A DNA stretch of 64,000 bases from Chryseobacterium daeguense DSM 19388 (GCF_000430825.1 NZ_KE387263.1:214200-278199); one strand, 5' to 3'. Numbered from the stretch's first letter, positions 9,165 through 16,916 are shown. Notes: generated from the sequence alone by a model not told the origin. Numbers and translations are program-made.

Positions 9165-9180
9165 CGTGATCTACATCACG
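9165..9180. promoter_or_regulatory. Crp/Fnr-type operator before the YceI operon
   Basis: CGTGAT-CTAC-ATCACG is a perfect 6+6 palindrome of TGATnnnnATCA form. Its centre (9172.5) is 37.5 bp before the last base of the -7-like GAACTTTG (9203-9210). That puts it near -41.5 of the predicted start, the class II activator position. Confidence 0.6.
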
Positions 9181-9234
9181 TAATATTCCTCTCCGTTCCA
9201 CTGAACTTTGTGTCATAATTTAAACCCTATAAAA

Positions 9235-9768
9235 ATGGACACAAAAAATTTTAAAGTAAACAATGCAAACAGCATTATAGAATGGACCGGAAGAAAAGTA
9301 ACCGGCACACACAACGGAACTATTGCCGTAAAAGAAGGAAATTTCACTTTTGAAGAGAGTAAGCTTGCATCAGGAAAATTTATCATCGATACAAAATCTA
9401 TTAAAATCCTTGACATTGAGGATGCTGAAACCAATGCACAGTTCGCGGGGCATCTGGCATCGGCTGATTTCTTTAATTCTGACCATTTTCCAGAAGCAAT
9501 TTTTGAAATTATCCATGCAGAACCTGGTGATAGTAACCTGTATAACGTAACCGGAAATCTAAGCATTAAAGGAATAACCCATCAGACACAAACAGCCTTA
9601 CAGATTGTAATGACCGGCAACATCGCCATTATCGATAGTAAAATTGTAGTTGACAGAACGAAATTCGATATTAAATTCAGATCTGGAAATTTCTTCACCA
9701 ATCTCGGCGATACTTTGATCTACAACAATTTCGACTTAAATGTACATCTTGTTGCACAAGCCATTTAA
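9235..9768 (+). CDS. YceI-family protein
   Basis: From the ATG at 9235 the product has 177 residues. A TTG codon at 9208 is in frame but would overlap the promoter, so I reject it. The YceI lipocalin-like pattern is clear: NANSIIEWTGRKVTGTHNGTIAVKEG at the start (residues about 8-33), a central HLASADFFNSDHFPEAIFEI, then GNLSIKGITH and a closing DRTKFDIKFRSGNFF. These barrels bind polyisoprenoid or other amphiphilic lipids. Most are periplasmic, but this one lacks a signal peptide and may be cytoplasmic. It is first in a run of five genes and carries the Crp/Fnr-type site upstream. Confidence 0.88.
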   Translation: MDTKNFKVNNANSIIEWTGRKVTGTHNGTIAVKEGNFTFEESKLASGKFIIDTKSIKILDIEDAETNAQFAGHLASADFFNSDHFPEAIFEIIHAEPGDSNLYNVTGNLSIKGITHQTQTALQIVMTGNIAIIDSKIVVDRTKFDIKFRSGNFFTNLGDTLIYNNFDLNVHLVAQAI

Positions 9769-9801
9769 TTCAAATTTAATTTAACTTTCAAAATTTACAT
9801 C

Positions 9802-10020
9802 ATGCCATTCATTAAAATAGATGTTTTGCGCGAGGATATTGATCGCAATAAAAAACAACAGTTAATAAGAAAAATCAGTGAAGCCGTTACTGAAGTTTTA
9901 AACAAAGATCCGCATCTTACTCACATCGTAATCAATGAAATCGAAGATGATAACTGGGGATATGCTGGCGAACAGGTTTCTGTATTGAAAGAACAGGGAT
10001 TTTCAACCTCAAAAAAATAA
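9802..10020 (+). CDS. 4-oxalocrotonate tautomerase family enzyme
   Basis: This 72-residue protein has the tautomerase superfamily hallmark: Pro2, which becomes the catalytic N-terminal proline after Met removal (MPFIKIDVL). A helix-rich middle and an HIVINEIEDDNWGYAG strand follow. Small members form hexamers and move protons between enol and keto forms. The physiological substrate is unknown. It is 33 bp after yceI and 3 bp before the SDR gene, so it is co-transcribed with them. Confidence 0.88.
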   Translation: MPFIKIDVLREDIDRNKKQQLIRKISEAVTEVLNKDPHLTHIVINEIEDDNWGYAGEQVSVLKEQGFSTSKK

Positions 10021-10023
10021 GCC

Positions 10024-10754
10024 ATGAAAAAGCAAACCGTAATTGTTACCGGAGCATCATCCGGGATCGGCCTAGAAATTGCCCGCTATTTCCTGGAAAA
10101 AGGAGATAACGTGATTATTAATTCACAAACAGAATCAAAATTAAAAGAAGTTTTTAATGAGCTTGGTGCAGGAGAAAATCTTGCGATGGTTGCAGGAAAT
10201 GTTTCAGACAAAACAACCGGCGAGCAACTGGTAAAAACAGCCCTCGAAAAATTCGGTTCGTGGATATCCTTATCAATAACGCCGGAATCTATGAAAACAA
10301 AGCTTTTCTGGAGGTTACAGAAGATTATTTGGATCGGTTTTTAAACACCAATTTCAAAGGAACATTTTTCACCACACAAGCTGTTATTCCTCAAATGCTG
10401 AAGCAAAAAGACGGTGTAATCATCAATGTAGGAACACCGCTTGTTAACCATGCCATTGCACAGTCACCATCTACCGCTCCAGTTTCCAGCAAAGGTGCTA
10501 TTCATGCACTGACACTGCAGCTTGCGGCAGAATTCGGAAGAGGGAATATCCGTGTAAACACTGTGGCACCAGGGCTGATAAGAACACCCATGCACGGGGC
10601 TGATCTTGATAAAAATGCCGGAATCCACCTGATTAATCGTATTGGGGAACCGGAAGAGGTAGCTCAAATGGTCTATGCTATTGCTAAAAATACATTCATT
10701 TCTGGTGCCATCATTAATGTGGATGGTGGAATGGGTGCCGGACATCACTTATAA
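10024..10754 (+). pseudogene. SDR-family oxidoreductase, frameshifted
   Basis: The first frame (10024 to about 10260) encodes an intact Rossmann start, TGASSGIGLEIARYF. Homology then jumps to another frame and continues as VDILINNAGIYENKAF through to 10754. Restoring one G in TTCGGTTCGTGG (about 10255-10262) would give FGSVDILINNAG and a 243-residue SDR. Either the gene is truncated or the assembly has one missing base. Also odd: the position of the catalytic Tyr in Y-x3-K reads PVSSK, so Tyr is replaced by Pro, and the usual catalytic Ser is not evident in NVGTPLVNH. Thus even the repaired protein may be a non-classical SDR. Confidence 0.85.
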
Positions 10755-10755
10755 T

Positions 10756-11199
10756 ATGAAAAATTTATTAATCATTGTATGGCTGCTTATCTTCCCGGTA
10801 AGCAGTCATGTACAAAAAAATACAGTCATGGAACGGGATATAACTGAAATTAAAAATATTATAGAAAACTATTATTTTAAAGGTATTTTTGAAGGCAACA
10901 CCGATTTACTTAGAAAAGCTTTCCACAAGGATGCTCTGCTTTTTGGGGACATAAAAGGAGTTCCTTATTTCAAAACTGCAGAACAGTATATTGAAGGGGT
11001 GGGAAGCCGGGTAAGTCCTGAAAAATCAGGGAAACCTTTTGAATCAAAAATAATTTCCATTGATGCCGTTAACTCAATTGCCACCGCAAAATTAAACGTC
11101 AGAATGTATGATTTCAATTACTTTAATTTTATAACTTTCAATAAAATAAACGGCGAATGGCTTATCATCAATAAAACATTAACCGATGTGGAACTTTAA
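10756..11199 (+). CDS. NTF2-like (SnoaL/lumazine-binding type) secreted protein
   Basis: From the ATG at 10756 (1 bp after the SDR stop) the product has 147 residues. A start further upstream would lie inside the SDR reading frame. Residues 1-19 form a signal peptide (LLIIVWLLIFPVSSH). The rest fits the NTF2 fold: a helix IKNIIENYYFKGIFEGN, then LLRKAFHKDALLF, and a C-terminal strand pair ending NGEWLIINKTL. Such cone-shaped domains bind small ligands or catalyse simple isomerisations; no ligand can be inferred. It is embedded between the SDR and nitronate monooxygenase genes of the same operon. Confidence 0.75.
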   Translation: MKNLLIIVWLLIFPVSSHVQKNTVMERDITEIKNIIENYYFKGIFEGNTDLLRKAFHKDALLFGDIKGVPYFKTAEQYIEGVGSRVSPEKSGKPFESKIISIDAVNSIATAKLNVRMYDFNYFNFITFNKINGEWLIINKTLTDVEL

Positions 11200-11232
11200 C
11201 CGCATCTTTTTACATCAAAAATCAACAAAATC

Positions 11233-12306
11233 ATGTGGAACAAAAATAGAATTACAAAATTACTGGGGATTGAATATCCCATTATGCAGGGCCCTTTCAG
11301 AGGTGGTTTATCTACGGTTGAGCTTACAACTACGGTTAGTAATCTCGGTGGTTTGGGCGGATTCGGGGCTTACACTTTATCGCCTCAGGAAATTTATGAT
11401 ATCCATCAACAGATACAGTCAAAAACCGACAAGCCTTACAACCTTAACCTTTGGGTAAATGACCATGACATCATCGATGAAGAGCAAACGCAAAAGCAAT
11501 ATGACACAGCTGTTGAGACTTTTAAGCCTTATTTTGACCTTTTAAATACTGAAGTTCCTGCCCTACCACCCTCTTTTGAATCAAGATTTCAGAATCAGCT
11601 GCAGGTTGTTTTTGATATTAAGCCAAAAGTTTTCAGCTTTATGTTTGGTTTATTAGATCAGAATATAATTGAAGACTTTCACAGTCAGGGAACCGTTGTT
11701 TTTGGGAATGCCACCACGCTGGATGAAGCCATTGCACTGGAAAAAATCGGTATAGACGTCATTGTAGCTTCCGGTTTTGAAAGTGGCGGACACCGGCCTT
11801 CATTCCTCGATAAATCTGAACTTTCTACAACTGGAACATTTGCATTAATTCAATTAATTAAAGATAAAGTTAAAATTCCTGTTATTGCAGCAGGTGGAAT
11901 TGCCAACGGCCGCTGAATTGCCGCTGCTTTTACCTTAGGAGCCGAAGCAGTACAAATCGGGACTGCATTTTTAGCGACTGAAGAATCCGGCGCACTGCCT
12001 GTTCACAAAGAATTCCTGTTCTCCGACGCAGCAAAATACACTACTCTTTCCAGAGCTTACACCGGGAGATTAGGACGCGGAATTACCACAGAAATTACGA
12101 GAAATGTTCTGGCTGCAACTGATAAAACCTTACCATTTCCTTTACAGACAAATTTTATGGGAGCCTTGAGAAAAGCCGCTCTGGAACAGCAAAAACATGA
12201 ATTGGTTTTCTTCTGGTCCGGACAGATAGCCCCGATTTTAAAGCATAAAAAAGCTTCCGTTTTAATGAAATCATTAATAGATGAAGCGAATGAACTGATG
12301 GGTTGA
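11233..12306 (+). pseudogene. Nitronate monooxygenase with an in-frame stop
   Basis: The TIM-barrel FMN enzyme is recognisable across the whole 1074 bp. It starts with LGIEYPIMQGPFRGGLST, has SGFESGGHRPSFL and VIAAGGIANGR in the middle, and continues after the stop with AAAFTLGAEAVQIGTAFLAT and LSRAYTGRLGRGI. A TGA at 11914-11916 interrupts the segment normally reading GIANGRGIAAA. A single G to T change (GGA to TGA) explains it. Nitronate monooxygenases oxidise alkyl nitronates and related toxic nitro compounds with FMN and O2. The 227-residue upstream fragment would lack part of the flavin phosphate site and is unlikely to work. It is the last gene of the operon. Confidence 0.88.
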
Positions 12307-12312
12307 GTTGCC

Positions 12313-12337
12313 GGAAGATGGATACCCTCCGTCTTCC
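12313..12337. terminator. Hairpin between convergent genes
   Basis: GGAAGATGGA pairs with TCCGTCTTCC (one G-T) around TACCC. It lies just after the nitronate monooxygenase stop and before the end of dgt. There is no strong T-run, so termination is likely but not certain. Confidence 0.5.
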
Positions 12338-12350
12338 CTTCCTCCCGCTT

Positions 12351-13709
12351 TTACACCGTCATCCCGATATCGATTCCTTTTATTTTTCTGTACAGATCCG
12401 TCGCAAAATTGTCCGTCATTCCCGAAACAAAATCAATGACACCAAGAACTTTCTGATAATCCGTACCTTCTTCATACACAAACTGTTGCGGAAGAAGCTT
12501 CAGGGCCATTTTATCATAAGACTTTCTTTCATCTTTTGATTTTAAAATTGACGGAATGAAATGATCCAGCAGCTCATACATTACATTGTAGCCGGCATTT
12601 TCTATTTCTACCACCGCTTTATGATTGTAGATTTTTGCTATGGAAAATTTTTCAATTTCCTTTAAAGAATCATTTTCAGATTTATAGACATCAAGCAGGG
12701 CTTTATCAAGATTTCCTGCAAGAATCATTTCAAAGTTTTGTTTATAAATTTCAATGGATTTATTGATTAAAGCATTGATAACTTTTGCCCTTAAATAAGA
12801 AATTTTTTCATTTTCATTTCCTATGGATGTCAGCTTATCTTTAACCCTTTTAATATCATCCGTTTCAGATTTCACCAGTTCAAAGAAAAGATTTTCGCAG
12901 TCTGAAGTTGATACAATCCCCAGTCTGTGAGCATCTTCCATATCAATAATATTGTAGCAGATATCATCCGCGGCTTCCACCAGCCAGACAAAAGGGTGTC
13001 TTTTGAAAATATGAGGCTCTTCGTTTTCTGAAATTAAGTTTGTTCCTTTTGCTATTTGAAGAAAAATATCCTTTTCATTTTGAAAAAAACCGAATTTCTT
13101 TCTGTGCAGTACTTTCTTATCTCTTGCAATGGCTTCACAGGGATATTTTGCGATGCTTGCCAGCGTTGAAAACGTTAGCTGAACTCCTCCCGCATCTTTA
13201 CCCTGCTGCTGCTGAGCCAAAACCCGGATGGCATTGGCATTTCCTTCAAAATTTACGAGATCCGCCCATTCTTTTTCATTGAATTTCGGCTTAAGATCAG
13301 ATTCATTTCTCTCAAAATAGCTGGCAATAGCATCTTCACCAGAGTGCCCGAATGCAGGATTCCCGACATCGTGGCACAAACATGCCGCAGCAATCACATT
13401 CCCTAAATTAAGAAGATAAAAATTCCTGGAATCTTCCGTTAAATCATTTCTAAACTGATCATGAATATATTCCCCGATAACACTTCCCAAACTCCTTCCC
13501 ACAGAAGAAACTTCGAGCGAATGCGTTAAACGGTTATGTACAAAAACACTTCCCGGAAGCGGAAAAACCTGCGTTTTATTTTGCAGCCTCCTGAATGCAG
13601 AAGAAAAAATAATTCTGTCAAAATCCCTTTGAAAATCCGTTCTTGAAGCTTTTGTATGTGGATTGTTTCCTGTACGCTGATTAGTATAAATCTGATTTAA
13701 ATTCATCAT
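12351..13709 (-). CDS. dgt: Deoxyguanosinetriphosphate triphosphohydrolase-like (dGTPase)
   Basis: This 452-residue HD-domain enzyme hydrolyses dGTP to deoxyguanosine and triphosphate, helping balance dNTP pools. N-terminal motifs are characteristic: TDFQRDFDRIIFSSAFRRLQNKTQVF (about 24-49), the first metal ligand in NRLTHSLEV (His63), and the HD pair His113-Asp114 in CLCHDVGNPAFGHSGEDA. The length agrees with the long dGTPase subfamily. The start MMNLNQIY is supported by an A-rich leader. It is convergent with the nitronate monooxygenase operon and divergent from the gene at 13867. Confidence 0.92.
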   Translation of the reverse strand: MMNLNQIYTNQRTGNNPHTKASRTDFQRDFDRIIFSSAFRRLQNKTQVFPLPGSVFVHNRLTHSLEVSSVGRSLGSVIGEYIHDQFRNDLTEDSRNFYLLNLGNVIAAACLCHDVGNPAFGHSGEDAIASYFERNESDLKPKFNEKEWADLVNFEGNANAIRVLAQQQQGKDAGGVQLTFSTLASIAKYPCEAIARDKKVLHRKKFGFFQNEKDIFLQIAKGTNLISENEEPHIFKRHPFVWLVEAADDICYNIIDMEDAHRLGIVSTSDCENLFFELVKSETDDIKRVKDKLTSIGNENEKISYLRAKVINALINKSIEIYKQNFEMILAGNLDKALLDVYKSENDSLKEIEKFSIAKIYNHKAVVEIENAGYNVMYELLDHFIPSILKSKDERKSYDKMALKLLPQQFVYEEGTDYQKVLGVIDFVSGMTDNFATDLYRKIKGIDIGMTV

Positions 13710-13866
13710 TTTTCAAAATTACTTTAAATTTTATTTTTTATGAACTAATCGGATGTTTTTTTCTAAAAAATTCCGGTTTTCCCTCCTTTTATTTCCGTAA
13801 AAATACCTGAAACTTTCATTACGGTTTAGGCTACATTTGATTCACTAATAATCAAAAAACAAAATC

Positions 13867-14409
13867 ATGCCTGAACTATTACAGCAAATATTGGGAAGTA
13901 CTATTGTCACAGCTTTTTTTACGGCAGTCATTGCTTACTTTTTCAGCAGGAAAACAGAAAATCAGAATGCTGTGATAAGAAGAGAATTCGAAGCACTGTC
14001 AAAGAAAGATAACTCCTATTTTGAGTGGCGAAAAAATACGGTAGAACTGCTGGGACAGGTTTACCTCCATCTGAACCGGCTGAAAGATGCTTTTAAAAAT
14101 AAATATTCGAAAATTAATGAATATGACCCGTTTTATGAAGATGAAATTATTTACAGTTCGAATAAGCATATACGTGATCTGCTCATCAATAACGGACACT
14201 TTTTACCACCCGAATTATTAGATGAAGCCACGAAACTGATTGAGCATTTTGATATCTGGTTAAATAAATACCATCAATTAAGGATTTTACAGAAAGACAT
14301 GCAATCAAAGCAGATTTATGTAGGGCCGGATGGATTTCGTTTTCCTGAAAATGCAGAGAAAATGTTCAAAGAGAAATATATTGAGATGTTTAATGATTTA
14401 CATAAATAA
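13867..14409 (+). CDS. Single-pass membrane-anchored protein of unknown function
   Basis: I do not recognise this 180-residue protein. It has one N-terminal membrane segment (about residues 9-27, STIVTAFFTAVIAYFF), followed by a charged, probably helical cytoplasmic region with scattered aromatic residues (EWRKNTVELLGQVYLHLNRL, residues about 53-72). No Cys cluster or catalytic motif is visible. A TACATTTG -7-like element sits at 13832-13839. The glycosylase gene begins 65 bp later and could be co-transcribed. No function is proposed. Confidence 0.6.
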   Translation: MPELLQQILGSTIVTAFFTAVIAYFFSRKTENQNAVIRREFEALSKKDNSYFEWRKNTVELLGQVYLHLNRLKDAFKNKYSKINEYDPFYEDEIIYSSNKHIRDLLINNGHFLPPELLDEATKLIEHFDIWLNKYHQLRILQKDMQSKQIYVGPDGFRFPENAEKMFKEKYIEMFNDLHK

Positions 14410-14473
14410 TTTGAAGGCGTTTCAAAACTTTCGATGGCAGAATTGTTGTTATTTAAATCTTAAAATTAAAATC

Positions 14474-15208
14474 ATGCCTGAAGGACCATCCATTATATTA
14501 ATGAAAGAAAGTCTGCAAAAGTTTGCAGGAAAAAAAGTAACCGAAGCGCACGGAAATGCAAAAATTGATAAGGAAATTCTGGAAGGAAAAATTTTAAGGG
14601 AAATCCGGACTTTTGGAAAGCAGACTTATCTGGTTTTTGATGATATTGCCGTGAGAATTCATCTGCTGATGTTCGGGTCTCACAGTATTGATGAGCAGAC
14701 AAAACCGGATCGTCAACTGCGGTTATCACTTTTATTTAAGGAGGGAGGAATGTATTTTTACACGTGCCATGTAAAGCTTGTGGATCATGAGTTTTTATCA
14801 AAAATTGATTGGGAAGCTGATGTCATGAGTAATGAATGGAATCCCAAGAAAACAGAAAATAAGTTAAAATCTCACCCCGAGATGATGGTTTGTGATGCCT
14901 TAATGGATCAGGATATTTTTTCGGGAGTTGGTAATATTATAAAGAATGAAGTTCTGTTCAGGATTGGAGTGCAGCCGGAAAGTCTCGTCGGAAATATGTC
15001 TGCAAAAAAGATTAAAGAACTAATTGCTGAAGCGCGAAACTACAGCTTTGATTTCCTGAAATGGAAACGCGAATTTACTCTGAAAAAACACTGGCTGGCC
15101 CATACTAAAAAAATCTGCCCGATTTGCGGTCAAAAACTGATTAAAAAACAGACAGGGATGGGGAAAAGAAGAAGTTTCTACTGTGAAAAAGATCAAAAGC
15201 TTTATTAA
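14474..15208 (+). CDS. Endonuclease VIII/Fpg-family DNA glycosylase
   Basis: From the ATG at 14474 the product starts PEGPSI, giving the catalytic Pro (N-terminal after Met removal) and Glu3 of the Fpg/Nei family. Longer upstream starts would bury these residues, so 14474 is the correct start. It has 244 residues. The helix-two-turn-helix is seen in DIFSGVGNIIKNEVLFRIG (about 153-171). The C-terminal zinc finger begins CPICG and ends FYCEKDQ. The usual fourth Cys is replaced by Asp, so zinc binding may be altered. The enzyme would excise oxidised bases and nick the abasic site by beta,delta-elimination. Base specificity cannot be assigned. Confidence 0.88.
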   Translation: MPEGPSIILMKESLQKFAGKKVTEAHGNAKIDKEILEGKILREIRTFGKQTYLVFDDIAVRIHLLMFGSHSIDEQTKPDRQLRLSLLFKEGGMYFYTCHVKLVDHEFLSKIDWEADVMSNEWNPKKTENKLKSHPEMMVCDALMDQDIFSGVGNIIKNEVLFRIGVQPESLVGNMSAKKIKELIAEARNYSFDFLKWKREFTLKKHWLAHTKKICPICGQKLIKKQTGMGKRRSFYCEKDQKLY

Positions 15209-15504
15209 AATTTGGGATTAAACAATCTTGATTAATCTGATTAAAATATTTTGTATCATCATTTAAAACAAGTTTCAAAAACTTATAAAAAAAATAAATC
15301 ACTTTTTCCAACAGCAATAAGTTTTACTATAAAAACCAAAATCCCGTAAAATTTTATCTGCTATACTATCTTTTTAAGTTTTAATTACAATAAAAAAAGA
15401 AAATAGCTATATCTTATTTTTATCACAATTAGCTGATTTACAATAATATATAAATTTAATGGCATGCATTTTGAAATTACTAATGTACACAAAAATGAAA
15501 AAAA

Positions 15505-15594
15505 ATGATAGCATGTACATTACTAACAACGTGCCTTGTAATCGGAGCATATCTGTATGCGAAAAGTTCTGAAAAGGCAAAGACTAAGAAATAA
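15505..15594 (+). CDS. Putative 29-residue single-helix membrane peptide
   Basis: The frame ATG 15505 to TAA 15594 encodes a peptide beginning MIACTLLTTCLVIGAYLYA and ending in a Lys-rich tail (KSSEKAKTKK). Residues 4-18 are a plausible membrane helix with the positive tail inside. Support comes from an A-rich leader, a terminator 8 bp after the stop, and similarity to the second peptide at 15992. Without gaps they share M1, I2, T9, C10, L11, V12 and A15. An overlapping +1 frame (MKKNDSMYIT...) is also open but has no such relative. Function unknown; not proven to be translated. Confidence 0.5.
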   Translation: MIACTLLTTCLVIGAYLYAKSSEKAKTKK

Positions 15595-15601
15595 TCCCAA
15601 C

Positions 15602-15628
15602 AAAACTTCCGCTTATCGGAGTTTTTTT
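15602..15628 (+). terminator. Terminator after the first micro-gene
   Basis: AAAACTTCCG / CGGAGTTTT (one bulge) with loop CTTAT, followed by seven T. It begins 8 bp after the stop of the 29-codon frame. Confidence 0.75.
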
Positions 15629-15912
15629 ATTTTGAAAATAAAAATAATTCATTTTAAAGAGAATTTTATAGTACAATTTTCTAGCAAAATTTATACAAGC
15701 ATATAGTTTTATGCTTTTCATTGTAATCTTTTTGTTTTTATCAAGTTGAAAATAGAAATAATGGAAGCATTAGCAGATCAATAATTATTTATGAATAATA
15801 TAATAAATGTATTAATATTTTCATAAAAGTATATTAAATTATTGTAAACTAAAATCTAATTATTTCTCAATAAACAACACATAACTAACTGATAAACATC
15901 ATTATTATTTAA

Positions 15913-15943
15913 TTTGACACTTCAAATTATTGTCGTAATATTG
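15913..15943 (+). promoter_or_regulatory. Promoter of the second micro-gene
   Basis: TTTG at 15913-15916 and TAATATTG at 15936-15943 are separated by 19 nt, matching the flavobacterial promoter layout with one mismatch in the -7 box. The start would be about 45 nt before the ATG at 15992. Confidence 0.55.
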
Positions 15944-15991
15944 CAGTATAGAATTAACAAAAAAAAGTCAAATAATTAAAAATAAAACAAA

Positions 15992-16072
15992 ATGATCACT
16001 TACATCGGAATTGCAACATGTTTAGTAGTTTTTGCTTCTTATTTCACAACAGTTAGAAAAGAAAATAATTAA
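15992..16072 (+). CDS. Putative 26-residue single-helix membrane peptide
   Basis: ATG 15992 to TAA 16072 encodes MITYIGIATCLVVFASYFT followed by a basic tail (TVRKENN). Residues 3-19 form a likely membrane helix. An A-rich leader precedes the ATG, a promoter lies 50-80 bp upstream, and a strong terminator lies about 130 bp downstream, so a short dedicated transcript is likely. It resembles the peptide at 15505 (shared MI, TCLV and Ala15 in register). Possible roles include a small membrane regulator, a subunit stabiliser or a toxin-like peptide; nothing in the sequence decides between them. Confidence 0.5.
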   Translation: MITYIGIATCLVVFASYFTTVRKENN

Positions 16073-16200
16073 TTTCGAAAACAAAAACTAAATCACGAAA
16101 TACTCATAAAACATTTTTTTGTTTTAAAATTTCAATCTTCGGGTTGATCTTACTTTAGGAAATATTTTTTCATAGCGAATTTTCAATTATAATTAAGCCC

Positions 16201-16230
16201 AAAGCCAGACATTGCGTCTGGCTTTTTTAT
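16201..16230 (+). terminator. Terminator after the second micro-gene
   Basis: AAAGCCAGAC / GTCTGGCTTT, a perfect 10-bp stem with loop ATTGC, then T. The 128 nt between the peptide stop and this hairpin hold nothing else I can identify. Confidence 0.85.
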
Positions 16231-16293
16231 TTTACGTTGTAGAAAATTAATTAAAATGTTAATTTTTTGTTAAAATTAGAATTCATGATATAT

Positions 16294-16318
16294 TAGTTAG
16301 GAATCCTAACTATATTTG
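16294..16318 (+). promoter_or_regulatory. Operator and -7 box of the trx-DUF2024-marR operon
   Basis: TAGTTAGGAATCCTAACTA (16294-16312) is a perfect palindrome. It runs straight into TATATTTG (16311-16318), a perfect TAnnTTTG. A repressor bound here would block the promoter of the thioredoxin-like gene 30 bp downstream. The MarR regulator of the same operon is the obvious candidate. Confidence 0.7.
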
Positions 16319-16347
16319 CAATAGAATTTTAATTTAAACTTTAAACA

Positions 16348-16581
16348 ATGAAAAAAACAGTTTTTTATCACGCGGGATGTCCCGTTTGTATCAGCGCAGA
16401 ACACGATATCATTGATTTGATAGGTGCAGAAAATGTAGAAATTGTGCACTTTGGACAAGACAAAAACAGGATCTATGAAGCCGAAAAAGCCGGTGTTAAG
16501 TCAGTTCCGGCATTAGTAACGCCGAATGGAAATGTTCTTCACATCAATTTTGGAGCTTCCATGGAAGACGTAAAAGGATAA
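16348..16581 (+). CDS. Thioredoxin/glutaredoxin-like protein
   Basis: This 77-residue protein has the thioredoxin-fold redox motif C11-P-V-C14 right after the first strand (KKTVFYHAGCPVC) and the cis-proline loop VKSVPALV (about residues 50-57). It is close in size to glutaredoxin or small thioredoxin-like domains. It probably reduces or exchanges disulphides in the cytoplasm; the partner is unknown. It leads an operon with a Cys-rich MarR regulator, so it could act on that regulator's cysteines or be induced by thiol stress. Its promoter carries the TAGTTAGGA palindrome. Confidence 0.82.
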   Translation: MKKTVFYHAGCPVCISAEHDIIDLIGAENVEIVHFGQDKNRIYEAEKAGVKSVPALVTPNGNVLHINFGASMEDVKG

Positions 16582-16586
16582 AAAAA

Positions 16587-16618
16587 TTTGCTTCACATAG
16601 TTAGGACTACTACCTTTG
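16587..16618 (+). promoter_or_regulatory. Second operator and promoter, before the DUF2024 gene
   Basis: TTTG (16587-16590), 20 nt, TACCTTTG (16611-16618). Between them lies TAGTTAGGACTACTACCTT (16598-16616), matching the perfect operator at 16294 at 15 of 19 positions with an identical first half-site. This gives DUF2024-marR an internal, likely co-regulated promoter. Confidence 0.65.
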
Positions 16619-16652
16619 TGAAGCATTTTTATTAACACTTAAAATTTTTAAA

Positions 16653-16916
16653 ATGCAGGTAGCAGTTTGGGACACTTATGTCACAAAAAAAGACGGATCA
16701 GTAATGCATTTCGATATTATTGCTCCAAAAGAAATTACTGATACAGCCGTAATTTACAGTTACGGAAGAGATTATTTAACAGGCAAAGGGCAGGAAAGCC
16801 AGGAACTTAGCTCAAAAGAATGCATTTTCTGTCATATAGAAACAGTTCTGCCACAATGTGAAGCCGAAATTCATAAAAAAGGCTATACCATTATAGAAAT
16901 GGAAAATTGTAATTGA
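16653..16916 (+). CDS. DUF2024 family protein
   Basis: This 87-residue protein matches the DUF2024 pattern: the opening MQVAVWDTYVTKKDGSVMHFDI, then YGRDYL and the Cys-containing ECIFCHIE (residues about 56-63), ending with EIHKKGYTIIEM. The family is small, soluble and has no assigned reaction. C57 and C60 form a C-x2-C that could bind metal or be redox-active. It overlaps the start of the MarR gene by 4 bp, which indicates translational coupling. It has its own operator-bearing promoter. Confidence 0.82.
   Translation: MQVAVWDTYVTKKDGSVMHFDIIAPKEITDTAVIYSYGRDYLTGKGQESQELSSKECIFCHIETVLPQCEAEIHKKGYTIIEMENCN

Larger units (their letters stand above)
15209..16347. other. AT-rich 1.1 kb region with two micro-genes
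   Basis: No gene over 30 codons is credible here. It contains two small open frames (15505 and 15992), a terminator after each, a promoter before the second and a MarR-type operator at its right end. The remaining stretches (15209-15504, 15629-15912) are very AT-rich, with no structure I can name. Confidence 0.6.

Noticed and set aside
9208..9234. TTG start giving nine extra residues to YceI
   Set aside because: It overlaps the -7 region of the predicted promoter, and the ATG at 9235 gives the family-typical N-terminus.
15496..15573. Alternative frame MKKNDSMYIT overlapping the first micro-gene
   Set aside because: Hydrophilic, without the relative that supports the MIACTLL frame; kept as a possible alternative only.
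15711..15749. 12-codon hydrophobic frame MLFIVIFLFLSS
   Set aside because: Too short and not similar to the two peptides at 15505 and 15992; expected by chance in AT-rich DNA.
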